Below are positions 16,657-24,038 of a DNA stretch of 52,154 bases, one piece after another; the first letter of the stretch is position 1, and the number at the start of each line of letters is the position of its first letter. The DNA comes from Massilia norwichensis (GTDB lineage Bacteria > Pseudomonadota > Gammaproteobacteria > Burkholderiales > Burkholderiaceae_D). A model generated the notes under the pieces. That model was not told the origin of the DNA and ran no database searches. It saw nothing but the letters and a program-made list of their open reading frames with translations. A program made the position numbers and the translations under genes. Where the stretch lies: assembly GCF_024753245.1 (NCBI RefSeq), contig NZ_JANUGX010000040.1, positions 1 through 52,154 of the forward strand. The letters run 5' to 3'.

Positions 16657-18615
16657 ATGCTATTTCCGACAGAATTCGACGTGATCGTCGTTGGCGGCGG
16701 CCATGCCGGCACCGAAGCGGCGCTCGCGTCTGCACGCATGGGGCAGAAGACCCTATTGCTTACTCACAACATCGAAACCCTCGGGGCGATGTCTTGCAAC
16801 CCCTCGATCGGCGGCATCGGCAAGGGCCACCTGGTCAAGGAAGTCGACGCCATGGGCGGTGCGATGGCGATCGCCACCGACGAAGCCGGCATCCAGTTCC
16901 GCATCCTGAACTCGTCCAAGGGCCCGGCCGTGCGTGCCACCCGTGCCCAGGCCGACCGCGTGCTGTACAAGGCGGCGATCCGCTCGCGCCTGGAAAACCA
17001 GCCGAATCTGTGGCTGTTCCAGCAGTCGGTCGACGACCTGATGGTCGAAGGCGACCGTGTGGTCGGCGCCGTGACCCAGATCGGTCTGCAGTTCCGCGCC
17101 CGGGCGGTGGTGCTGACGGCCGGTACTTTCCTCGACGGGAAGATCCACGTCGGCCTGCAGAATTACACGGCCGGCCGCGCCGGCGATCCGGCAGCGGTGT
17201 CGCTGTCCGCGCGCCTGAAAGAACTGAAGCTGCCGCAAGGCCGCCTGAAAACCGGCACGCCGCCGCGCATCGACGGCCGCAGCATCGACTTCAGCCAGAT
17301 GACCGAGCAGCCGGGCGATCTCGATCCGGTCCCGGTCTTTTCGTACATGGGCAATGTGGCGATGCACCCGAAGCAGGTGCCGTGCTGGGTCACGCACACG
17401 AATGCGCAGACCCACGAGATCATCCGCAACGGTCTCGATCGCAGCCCGATGTACACTGGCGTGATCGAAGGCGTCGGTCCGCGTTACTGCCCGTCGATCG
17501 AAGACAAGATCCACCGCTTCGCCTCGAAGGAATCGCACCAGATCTTCCTCGAGCCGGAAGGCTTGACCACCAACGAGTTCTACCCGAACGGGATCTCGAC
17601 CAGCCTGCCTTTCGACGTGCAGCTGGCCCTGGTGCGCTCGATGCGCGGCCTGGAAAACGCTTTTATTCTGCGTCCCGGCTATGCGATCGAATACGATTAT
17701 TTCGACCCGCGCGGTCTCAAATCTTCGCTGGAGACCAGGGCGATCAATGGTCTGTTCTTCGCCGGCCAGATCAACGGCACCACAGGCTACGAAGAAGCGG
17801 CGGCGCAGGGCATGCTCGCCGGTATCAATGCCGCGCTGCAGACCCAGGGCCGTGACGCCTGGACCCCGGGCCGCTCGGAAGCCTACCTCGGCGTGCTGGT
17901 CGACGACCTCACGACCCAGGGTGTGGCCGAGCCCTACCGCATGTTCACCAGCCGCGCCGAGTACCGCCTGTCGCTGCGCGAAGACAATGCCGACATGCGC
18001 CTGACCGAAATCGGCCGCAAGCTGGGTGTGGTCGGCGATGCGCAGTGGGAAGCCTTCGAACGCAAGCGCGAAGCCGTGGCGCTGGAGCTGGAACGCCTGC
18101 GTGGAACCTGGGTCAACCCGCGCATCCTGGCCGCGGCCGAATCCGAGCGCGTGATCGGCCAAGCCATCGAACGCGAGTACAACCTGGCCGACCTGCTGCG
18201 CCGTCCAGGCGTCGACTACGACAAACTGATGAGCCTGCAGGGTAGTGAAGGCCAGGCGCTGGCTGGTCCCGGCGTGGCCGATCCGGCGGTGAAGGAACAG
18301 GTCGAAATCCAGCTGAAATATTCGGGCTACATCGACCGCCAGGCGCGCGAGGTGGAACGCCATGACTACTACGAGAACCTGAAACTGCCGGAAAACCTGA
18401 ACTACCTGGAGATCCAGGCACTGTCGATCGAAGTGCGCCAGAAGCTCGACAAGCAGCGTCCGGAAACCCTGGGCCAGGCCTCGCGCATTTCCGGTGTGAC
18501 CCCGGCCGCGATCTCGCTGCTGCTGGTGCACCTGAAAAAGCGCGGCGCCAAGGGCTTTACCAGTGTGCCACCGGAAAATGCGGGCGAAGAGCCGAAACAG
18601 GAGCTGGCTGAATGA
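16657..18615 (+). CDS. mnmG: tRNA uridine-34 carboxymethylaminomethyl enzyme MnmG (GidA)
   Basis: With MnmE, adds the cmnm5 group to U34 of certain tRNAs, using FAD. The protein is 652 residues from ATG 16657. The FAD fold DVIVVGGGHAGTEAAL starts near residue 7; CNPSIGGIGKGHLVKE and GLFFAGQINGTTGYEEAAAQG are MnmG signatures. An earlier in-frame ATG at 16561 overlaps the parS site and would add an unlikely 32-residue leader lying upstream of and across the -10 TATAAT, so I reject it. It overlaps rsmG by 4 bp. The mnmG-rsmG-parAB order is typical of origin-proximal regions. Confidence 0.98.
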   Translation: MLFPTEFDVIVVGGGHAGTEAALASARMGQKTLLLTHNIETLGAMSCNPSIGGIGKGHLVKEVDAMGGAMAIATDEAGIQFRILNSSKGPAVRATRAQADRVLYKAAIRSRLENQPNLWLFQQSVDDLMVEGDRVVGAVTQIGLQFRARAVVLTAGTFLDGKIHVGLQNYTAGRAGDPAAVSLSARLKELKLPQGRLKTGTPPRIDGRSIDFSQMTEQPGDLDPVPVFSYMGNVAMHPKQVPCWVTHTNAQTHEIIRNGLDRSPMYTGVIEGVGPRYCPSIEDKIHRFASKESHQIFLEPEGLTTNEFYPNGISTSLPFDVQLALVRSMRGLENAFILRPGYAIEYDYFDPRGLKSSLETRAINGLFFAGQINGTTGYEEAAAQGMLAGINAALQTQGRDAWTPGRSEAYLGVLVDDLTTQGVAEPYRMFTSRAEYRLSLREDNADMRLTEIGRKLGVVGDAQWEAFERKREAVALELERLRGTWVNPRILAAAESERVIGQAIEREYNLADLLRRPGVDYDKLMSLQGSEGQALAGPGVADPAVKEQVEIQLKYSGYIDRQAREVERHDYYENLKLPENLNYLEIQALSIEVRQKLDKQRPETLGQASRISGVTPAAISLLLVHLKKRGAKGFTSVPPENAGEEPKQELAE

Positions 18616-19259
18616 AGAACTTCGACCGTACTACCCTGGGCCAGGTGCTGAGTGAAGGCATCGCCGAGATGCAGCTCGCGGTGACGCCGGCCCAGCAGGA
18701 ACAGCTGCTGGATTACCTGGCCCTGATGTTCAAGTGGAACTCGGTGTACAACCTGACCTCGCTGCGCGACCCGATGCAGATGGTGACCCACCACCTGCTC
18801 GATTCGCTGGCTGCAGTCCCCGCCTTCGCCGGCGCGAAAAACGTGCTGGACGTCGGCGCCGGCGGCGGCTTGCCCGGCATCGTGCTGGCAATCGCACGTC
18901 CGGACATGAAAGTGTCGATGATCGACACCGTGCACAAAAAGACGGCCTTCCTCACCCAGGTCAAAGCGCAGCTGGGCCTGGCCAACGTCACCATCTACAC
19001 CATGCGCGTGGAAGAACTGCAGGTGAGCGATAAATTCGACGTCATCACCTCGCGCGCATTTGCCGACCTGTCCGATTTCGTGAACTGGTCTTCGCACCTG
19101 CTGGCGGAGCAGGGCAGGTACATCGCCCTGAAAGGGGTGGCGCCGCAGGACGAGCAGCAAAGGCTGCCGGCCGAATGGAAGGTGACCGGGGTGCAGCCCC
19201 TGCAGGTGCCCAGGCTGGGCGCGGAACGCCACCTGGTGCTGATCGCGAAATCGGCATAA
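18612..19259 (+). CDS. rsmG: 16S rRNA G527 N7-methyltransferase RsmG (GidB)
   Basis: SAM-dependent methylation of G527 in 16S rRNA. The protein is 215 residues, the family size. The SAM motif VLDVGAGGGLPGIVLA lies at about 77-92, YNLTSLRDPMQMVTHHLLDSL is the conserved N-terminal stretch, and VITSRAFADL a later motif. Its ATG overlaps the mnmG stop (ATGA), indicating translational coupling. Confidence 0.97.
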   Translation: MKNFDRTTLGQVLSEGIAEMQLAVTPAQQEQLLDYLALMFKWNSVYNLTSLRDPMQMVTHHLLDSLAAVPAFAGAKNVLDVGAGGGLPGIVLAIARPDMKVSMIDTVHKKTAFLTQVKAQLGLANVTIYTMRVEELQVSDKFDVITSRAFADLSDFVNWSSHLLAEQGRYIALKGVAPQDEQQRLPAEWKVTGVQPLQVPRLGAERHLVLIAKSA

Positions 19260-19272
19260 GGGCGTAACCGTC

Positions 19273-19346
19273 TAAACAGTATAAACAGTTCATACCGTAT
19301 TACCGTGTAAACAGTATAAATCGTTTTAATGGTATTAACGGTATGG
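19273..19346. promoter_or_regulatory. Repeats upstream of parA, candidate parAB operator
   Basis: In the 103-bp AT-rich gap before parA, TAAACAGTATAAA occurs twice as an exact direct repeat (19273-19285 and 19308-19320, 35 bp apart). CATACCGTATTACCG (19291-19305) is mirrored by a near-complementary GGTATTAACGGTATGG (19331-19346). Such repeats upstream of parA often bind ParA, ParB or another autoregulator. No clean sigma70 promoter is obvious, though the TATAAA stretches could serve as -10 elements. Confidence 0.55.
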
Positions 19347-19362
19347 CTTTATAAAGGCATAC

Positions 19363-20133
19363 ATGGCGAAAATTTTTTGCGTAGCAAATCAGAAGGGCGG
19401 GGTTGGCAAGACCACCACCAGCGTCAACCTGTCCGCCGGACTGGCCAAGCTGAACCAGCGCGTGCTGCTGGTCGACCTCGACCCGCAGGGCAACGCCACC
19501 ATGGGCGCCGGCATCAACAAGGCTGGGCTGAGCTCCTCGATCTATGAAGTGCTGCTCGGCCAGGCCGACGTCGCGACTGCGCGCTTGCGCAGCGAAGCAG
19601 GGCGCTTCGACGTGCTGCCGGCCAACCGCGAGCTGGCCGGCGCCGAAGTCGAGATGGTCGAGCTGGACAACCGCGAACGCCGCCTGAAGGAAGCCCTGGC
19701 CAAGGTCGATGCCGATTACGACTTCATCCTGATCGACTGCCCGCCGGCGCTGTCGATGCTGACCCTGAACGGCCTGGTGTGCGCGCACGGCGTCATCATC
19801 CCGATGCAATGCGAGTACTACGCGCTGGAAGGTTTGTCGGACCTGGTCAACACGATCAAGAAGGTGCATGCCAACCTGAACCACGACCTGCGCATCATCG
19901 GTCTGCTGCGCGTGATGTTCGATCCGCGCATGACGTTGTCGCAGCAGGTGTCGAGCCAGCTCGAGCAGCACTTCGGCGACAAGGTCTTCAAAACCATCAT
20001 CCCGCGCAACGTGCGCCTGGCCGAAGCGCCCTCGTACGGCATCCCGGGCGTGGTGTTCGATCCGTCCGCCAAGGGCGCCCAGGCGTACATCGCCTTCGGC
20101 GCCGAGATGGTCGAGCGCATCAAGACCATGTAA
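19363..20133 (+). CDS. parA: Chromosome partition ATPase ParA (Soj)
   Basis: Walker-type ATPase that moves ParB-parS complexes over the nucleoid. The protein is 256 residues. Residues 11-18 are the deviant Walker A (KGGVGKTT), VDLDPQGNAT is the A' box, and LIDCPPALSMLTLNGL the Walker B region. There is no N-terminal helix-turn-helix, so it belongs to the chromosomal (Soj) class. It precedes parB by 38 bp. Confidence 0.97.
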   Translation: MAKIFCVANQKGGVGKTTTSVNLSAGLAKLNQRVLLVDLDPQGNATMGAGINKAGLSSSIYEVLLGQADVATARLRSEAGRFDVLPANRELAGAEVEMVELDNRERRLKEALAKVDADYDFILIDCPPALSMLTLNGLVCAHGVIIPMQCEYYALEGLSDLVNTIKKVHANLNHDLRIIGLLRVMFDPRMTLSQQVSSQLEQHFGDKVFKTIIPRNVRLAEAPSYGIPGVVFDPSAKGAQAYIAFGAEMVERIKTM

Positions 20134-20171
20134 TTCACACCAAAACACTAGAACAGACACGGTCCAACATC

Positions 20172-21053
20172 ATGGCAACCAAAAAACTGAAGGGACTCGG
20201 CCGCGGCCTCGACGCCCTGCTCGGCGGCGACGCCCACGACACCCCGCAGACGCCGGCCGGCAGCCCGTCGACCTTGCCCGTCACCCGCATCCAGGCCGGC
20301 AAGTACCAGCCGCGCACGCGCATGGACGACGGTTCGCTGGCCGAACTGGCGGCATCGATCAAGAGTCAGGGCATCATGCAGCCGGTGCTGGTGCGCCCGA
20401 TCGAAGGGGCGGGCGCCATCGGCTACGAGATCATCGCCGGCGAACGGCGCTTCCGCGCGGCGCAGCTGGCCGGCCTGGAAGAGATCCCGGTGCTGGTGCG
20501 CGAGGTCGACGACCAGAACGCGGCGGCGATGGCCCTGATCGAGAACATCCAGCGCGAAGACCTGAACCCGCTCGAAGAAGCGCAGGGCATCGCACGCCTG
20601 ATCTCGGAATTCGACTTCACCCACGAACAGGCGGCGAATGCCGTCGGCCGTTCGCGCAGCGCGGTGTCGAACCTGCTGCGCCTGGTGAACCTGGCCCAGC
20701 CGGTGCAGACCATGCTGATGGCAGGGGATATCGACATGGGCCACGCGCGCGCGCTGCTGGCGGTCGATGCCGCCAGCCAGATCGCGCTGGCCAACCAGGT
20801 CATCGCCAAACGCCTGTCGGTGCGCGAGACCGAGAAGCTGGTCGCGCGCACGCTGGAAGAGCAGGATGCCCCGGCCGTCAATGCGCGTCAGAAGGAAAAG
20901 TCGGGCGACATCGTGCGCCTCGAGGAAGAGCTGTCCGACCGCTTGGCGACGCCGGTCGTGTTCAAGATGGGCCAGAAGGGCAAAGGCCAGATGATCATCG
21001 ACTTTGCCGACCTCGACGTCCTCGAAAGTGTACTGGCGCGCCTGCGCGGCTGA
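20172..21053 (+). CDS. parB: Chromosome partition protein ParB (Spo0J)
   Basis: CTP-dependent parS-binding clamp. From ATG 20172 it has 293 residues. MATKKLKGLGRGLDALL is the standard N-terminal ParA-contact motif. The CTP-binding boxes are GYEIIAGERRFRAAQLAGL and ENIQREDLNPLEEAQG, and the helix-turn-helix is FTHEQAANAVGRSRSAVSNLLRL. The C-terminal dimer domain ends in VLARLRG. Its targets are probably the sites at 15491-15506 and 16553-16568. Confidence 0.97.
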   Translation: MATKKLKGLGRGLDALLGGDAHDTPQTPAGSPSTLPVTRIQAGKYQPRTRMDDGSLAELAASIKSQGIMQPVLVRPIEGAGAIGYEIIAGERRFRAAQLAGLEEIPVLVREVDDQNAAAMALIENIQREDLNPLEEAQGIARLISEFDFTHEQAANAVGRSRSAVSNLLRLVNLAQPVQTMLMAGDIDMGHARALLAVDAASQIALANQVIAKRLSVRETEKLVARTLEEQDAPAVNARQKEKSGDIVRLEEELSDRLATPVVFKMGQKGKGQMIIDFADLDVLESVLARLRG

Positions 21054-21073
21054 GCGGCCACGACACAATTCGG

Positions 21074-21101
21074 CTGTGGGCAAGTGCGGGCTTGTCCACA
21101 G
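21074..21101. promoter_or_regulatory. Inverted DnaA-box pair between parB and atpI
   Basis: TGTGGGCAA (21075-21083) and TTGTCCACA (21092-21100) form a 12-bp inverted repeat with one mismatch and a 6-base centre. The box-to-box offset of 17 bp is the same as in all six pairs of the 8.3-9.5 kb region, and the preceding CACAATTCG resembles the flank of modules 2 and 3. There is no T tract, so a terminator is unlikely. Confidence 0.6.
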
Positions 21102-21371
21102 CGCATCTTGCGCACCCGTCTGCTGAGCGTCGGTATATGCATACCTTGGACGTTTGGTAGATAACGACAAGATGTCGGAAATACTACGAAATTCAGCCCA
21201 AACTTCACAGTTTCCTCACAAATTTCTTTGTCGTTTTTACATCGCCAAGCCCGCGATATAAGGACGGAAGAGTTTGACTACGACCTTCATAAGCCCTTAT
21301 AATCCCGCTGATTCATGTAATTACCATACCGTAACTCGGTTCCACACGGCTAGCGCGAAAGAACAATAACA
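21102..21371 (+). promoter_or_regulatory. atp operon upstream region with sigma70 promoter
   Basis: TTGACT (21274-21279) and TATAAT (21298-21303), spaced 18 bp, form a near-consensus sigma70 promoter with an expected transcript start near 21310, about 60 bases before atpI. The remaining upstream sequence is AT-rich, and CGGTATATGCATACC (21131-21145) is a partial palindrome. Nothing else is recognised. Confidence 0.85.
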
Positions 21372-21716
21372 ATGCTGCGCTTGGTCTCCCTGCAAATCCT
21401 GGCAACAATCGTGGCCGGCATCATCGCCGGACTGATTGGGGGGTGGTCTGCGATGTTTTCGGCGGTACTTGGCGGGCTGTGTTGTGTCGTTCCCAACGGT
21501 GTCATGGCGCTTCGACTATTCGCCAGCGCGCAAAAGCCGGGCGGTGCGAACCCCGCCACGTTTTTCATCTGGGAATTTGTAAAGATTGCTTTGACGCTGG
21601 CGCTGCTCGTATTGGTGGCGCGGGCGTACCACGATCTGAATTGGCCGGCCCTGTTGGGCGGCTTCATCGTGGCGCTGAAAAGTTACATCATCTTATTATT
21701 TAGGCATTCACAATGA
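21372..21716 (+). CDS. atpI: ATP synthase subunit I
   Basis: Small inner-membrane protein of 114 residues with four hydrophobic segments (about 5-27, 29-47, 66-86, 92-110), as in AtpI, a factor that assists c-ring assembly and Mg2+ supply. It is the first gene of the atp operon, and its stop overlaps the atpB ATG by 4 bp. AtpI is poorly conserved, so the call relies on size, topology and position. Confidence 0.92.
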   Translation: MLRLVSLQILATIVAGIIAGLIGGWSAMFSAVLGGLCCVVPNGVMALRLFASAQKPGGANPATFFIWEFVKIALTLALLVLVARAYHDLNWPALLGGFIVALKSYIILLFRHSQ

Positions 21717-22546
21717 CGAGTCCAACGGTAGAAAACGCCGCGGCGCACGCGCCAAACGCCGGCGAATACATCCAGCACCACCTGGGTCACCTGACCAATA
21801 TCCATCAGGGTTTCATTGTCGACTTCAGCGTCATCAACTACGACACCGTGTTCTGGTCGGTGCTGATGGGCGTGATCGGCGTGTTCGTCATGTGGCTGGG
21901 CGCGCGTAAAGCCACTTCCGGTGTGCCGGGCCGCTTCCAGGGCCTGCTCGAAACCGTGGTCGAGATGGTCGAAGACCAGTCGAAGTCGATCATCCACGGC
22001 GACCGTAAATTCATCGCGCCGCTGGCACTGACCGTTTTCATCTGGGTCTTCCTGATGAACTGCCTGGACTTCCTGCCGGTCGACCTGTTCGCCGGCCTGT
22101 TCCGCCTGCTCGGCATGGGCGAGCCGCACTTCCGCGTGGTCCCGACCGCCGACCTGAACGGCACCATGGGTATCGCCCTGGGCGTGCTGGCCGTGGTCCT
22201 GTATTACAACGTCAAGATCAAGGGCGTGGGCGGCTGGATTCATGAACTGTTTGCCGCACCGTTCGGCATTTGGATGGCTCCGTTCAACTTCCTGTTGAAC
22301 ATGATCGAATACGCAGCCCGCACCGTGTCGCTCGGTATGCGACTGTTCGGCAACATGTACGCCGGCGAGCTGCTGTTCCTGTTGATTGCACTGCTTGGTT
22401 CCACGTTCACGGTGTTCGGCATCTTCGGCCATATCGTGGCGGGTTCGATCTGGGCAATCTTCCACATCCTGATCGTGCTCCTCCAGGCATTCATCTTCAT
22501 GATGCTGACGCTGGTGTACATCGGTCAGGCCCACGAGAGCCACTGA
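21713..22546 (+). CDS. atpB: ATP synthase F0 subunit a
   Basis: Proton half-channel stator subunit in the inner membrane; 277 residues with five to six membrane helices. SLGMRLFGNMYAGELL carries the essential Arg that faces the c-ring, and FMMLTLVYIGQAHE is the conserved last helix. Start overlaps atpI. Confidence 0.98.
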   Translation: MTSPTVENAAAHAPNAGEYIQHHLGHLTNIHQGFIVDFSVINYDTVFWSVLMGVIGVFVMWLGARKATSGVPGRFQGLLETVVEMVEDQSKSIIHGDRKFIAPLALTVFIWVFLMNCLDFLPVDLFAGLFRLLGMGEPHFRVVPTADLNGTMGIALGVLAVVLYYNVKIKGVGGWIHELFAAPFGIWMAPFNFLLNMIEYAARTVSLGMRLFGNMYAGELLFLLIALLGSTFTVFGIFGHIVAGSIWAIFHILIVLLQAFIFMMLTLVYIGQAHESH

Positions 22547-22597
22547 CCGACGCGATCGCAAGAACGACCAAGATAGTGGTAGTAAAGAAGTAGTAAA

Positions 22598-22639
22598 TTT
22601 CCTAGTTTTTTTAATTTTCAATCTTTTGGAGTAAATCTC
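22598..22639 (+). promoter_or_regulatory. U-rich translation-enhancer-like leader of atpE
   Basis: The 93-bp gap before atpE ends in a T/A-rich stretch (TTTCCTAGTTTTTTTAATTT and on) followed by TTTGGAG (22625-22631) 8 bases before ATG. E. coli atpE is known to need a U-rich enhancer upstream of its Shine-Dalgarno for the high yield of subunit c; the same design is visible here. That it acts the same way is inference. Confidence 0.6.
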
Positions 22640-22882
22640 ATGACTGACGTTTCTTTCGTTGCACTGGCTTGCGGTCTGATCATCGGCCTGGGTGCTATTG
22701 GCGCATGTATCGGTATCGCGATCATGGGCGGTAAATACCTGGAAGCTTCGGCACGTCAGCCTGAGCTGATGAACACCCTGCAAACCAAGATGTTCCTGCT
22801 GGCTGGTCTGATCGACGCGGCATTCCTGATTGGTGTTGGTATCGCCATGCTGTTCGTGTTCGCCAAGCCGTTCACCAGCTAA
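22640..22882 (+). CDS. atpE: ATP synthase F0 subunit c
   Basis: Proteolipid of the rotor ring, 80 residues with two membrane helices (about 7-30 and 51-75) joined by a polar loop ARQPE. Asp59 in GLIDAAF is the proton-binding carboxylate; the Na+-type ligand set (Glu-Ser/Thr pair) is absent, so it is proton-coupled. Confidence 0.98.
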   Translation: MTDVSFVALACGLIIGLGAIGACIGIAIMGGKYLEASARQPELMNTLQTKMFLLAGLIDAAFLIGVGIAMLFVFAKPFTS

Positions 22883-22960
22883 TCACGCTTTTCACGACAA
22901 GTGATCTGAAGAGCCGAACCTCTGCGGTTCGGCATCCGTTTTTGTGAGAAGGAATTTACC

Positions 22961-23431
22961 GTGAATCTGAACGCAACCTTGTTTGTTCAGTTCGTGGTCT
23001 TCTTCATCTTCGTTGGCGTCACGATGAAATTCGTGTGGCCGCCGGTGATGAAAGCGCTCGACGAGCGCGCCCAGAGGATCGCGAACGGCCTGGCCGCTGC
23101 TGACCGTGGCAAGGCAGAAATGGCTGCTGCCGAAAAACGTATCGCCGCCGAACTGGCATCGACCCGTGAAGAAAGCGCCAAGCGCATCGCCGACGCCGAA
23201 AAGCGTGCCGCAGCGATCATCGAAGAAGCCAAGCAGAACGCCGCCGTCGAAGCCGCCCGTATCGTCGAGGCCGCCAAGGCCGAGGCCGAGCAGCAAGTCA
23301 CCCGCGCGCGCGAAGAACTGCGTGGCCAGGTGGCCGCACTGGCTGTCGCCGGCGCCGAGCAGATCCTCAAGCGCGAAGTGAACGCAGCGGCCCACGCCGA
23401 CCTGCTGAACCGCCTGTCGACCGAGCTCTGA
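22961..23431 (+). CDS. atpF: ATP synthase F0 subunit b
   Basis: Peripheral-stalk subunit of 156 residues: one N-terminal membrane helix (about 5-27), then a long Ala/Glu/Lys-rich coiled coil reaching the F1 head. A single b gene is present, so the stalk is a homodimer as in E. coli. It ends 2 bp before atpH. Confidence 0.97.
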   Translation: MNLNATLFVQFVVFFIFVGVTMKFVWPPVMKALDERAQRIANGLAAADRGKAEMAAAEKRIAAELASTREESAKRIADAEKRAAAIIEEAKQNAAVEAARIVEAAKAEAEQQVTRAREELRGQVAALAVAGAEQILKREVNAAAHADLLNRLSTEL

Positions 23432-23433
23432 TC

Positions 23434-23967
23434 ATGGCTGAGCTCGCAACCGTCGCCCGCCCCTACGCCGAAGCGCTGTTCCGTGTCGCCCAGAACGGCG
23501 ACATGGCAGCCTGGTCCGGCATCGTCGCGGAACTGGCGCAAATCGGCGCCAATCCGGACGTGCAGGCTTTCGCCAGCAACCCGAACGTCACGGCGGCTCA
23601 GCTGGCCGAGACGATTGCGTCGCTGGTCAAGTCGCCGCTGAACGCCGAGGCCCAGAACTTCATCGCCATGCTGGCCGAAAACGGCCGCGTGGCGCTGCTG
23701 CCGGAAATCGCCGCGCAGTTCACCGCACTGAAGAACGCCTCGGCCGGCGCTGCCGACGCCACCGTCTACAGCGCGTACGAGATGTCGGCAGACCAGGTCA
23801 ATGCGCTGGTCGCCACGCTGGAAAAGAAATTTGGCCGCAAGCTGAACCCCACGGTCGAAGTCGACCCGTCGCTGATCGGTGGTGTGCGCGTGGTCGTCGG
23901 TGACGAAGTGCTCGATACCTCGGTCCGCGCGAAGCTGCAGCAGATGCACAACGCGCTGGTGGCCTGA
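23434..23967 (+). CDS. atpH: ATP synthase F1 subunit delta
   Basis: Links the stalk to the top of the alpha3beta3 hexamer; 177 residues. LATVARPYAEALFRVA is the family N-terminus, and LIGGVRVVVGDEVLDTSVRAKL the C-terminal signature around 145-166. Its ATG lies 2 bp past the atpF stop. Confidence 0.97.
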   Translation: MAELATVARPYAEALFRVAQNGDMAAWSGIVAELAQIGANPDVQAFASNPNVTAAQLAETIASLVKSPLNAEAQNFIAMLAENGRVALLPEIAAQFTALKNASAGAADATVYSAYEMSADQVNALVATLEKKFGRKLNPTVEVDPSLIGGVRVVVGDEVLDTSVRAKLQQMHNALVA

Positions 23968-24038
23968 GGATCTTTGCACCGTCTACCGCGTCCAAGCCCT
24001 TGCCCTACGCATCAAGAAACTATTAGGAGTTAGCACTC

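Noticed and set aside
16753..18531. 592-residue minus-strand open frame
   Set aside because: Antisense shadow of mnmG with no recognisable domain.
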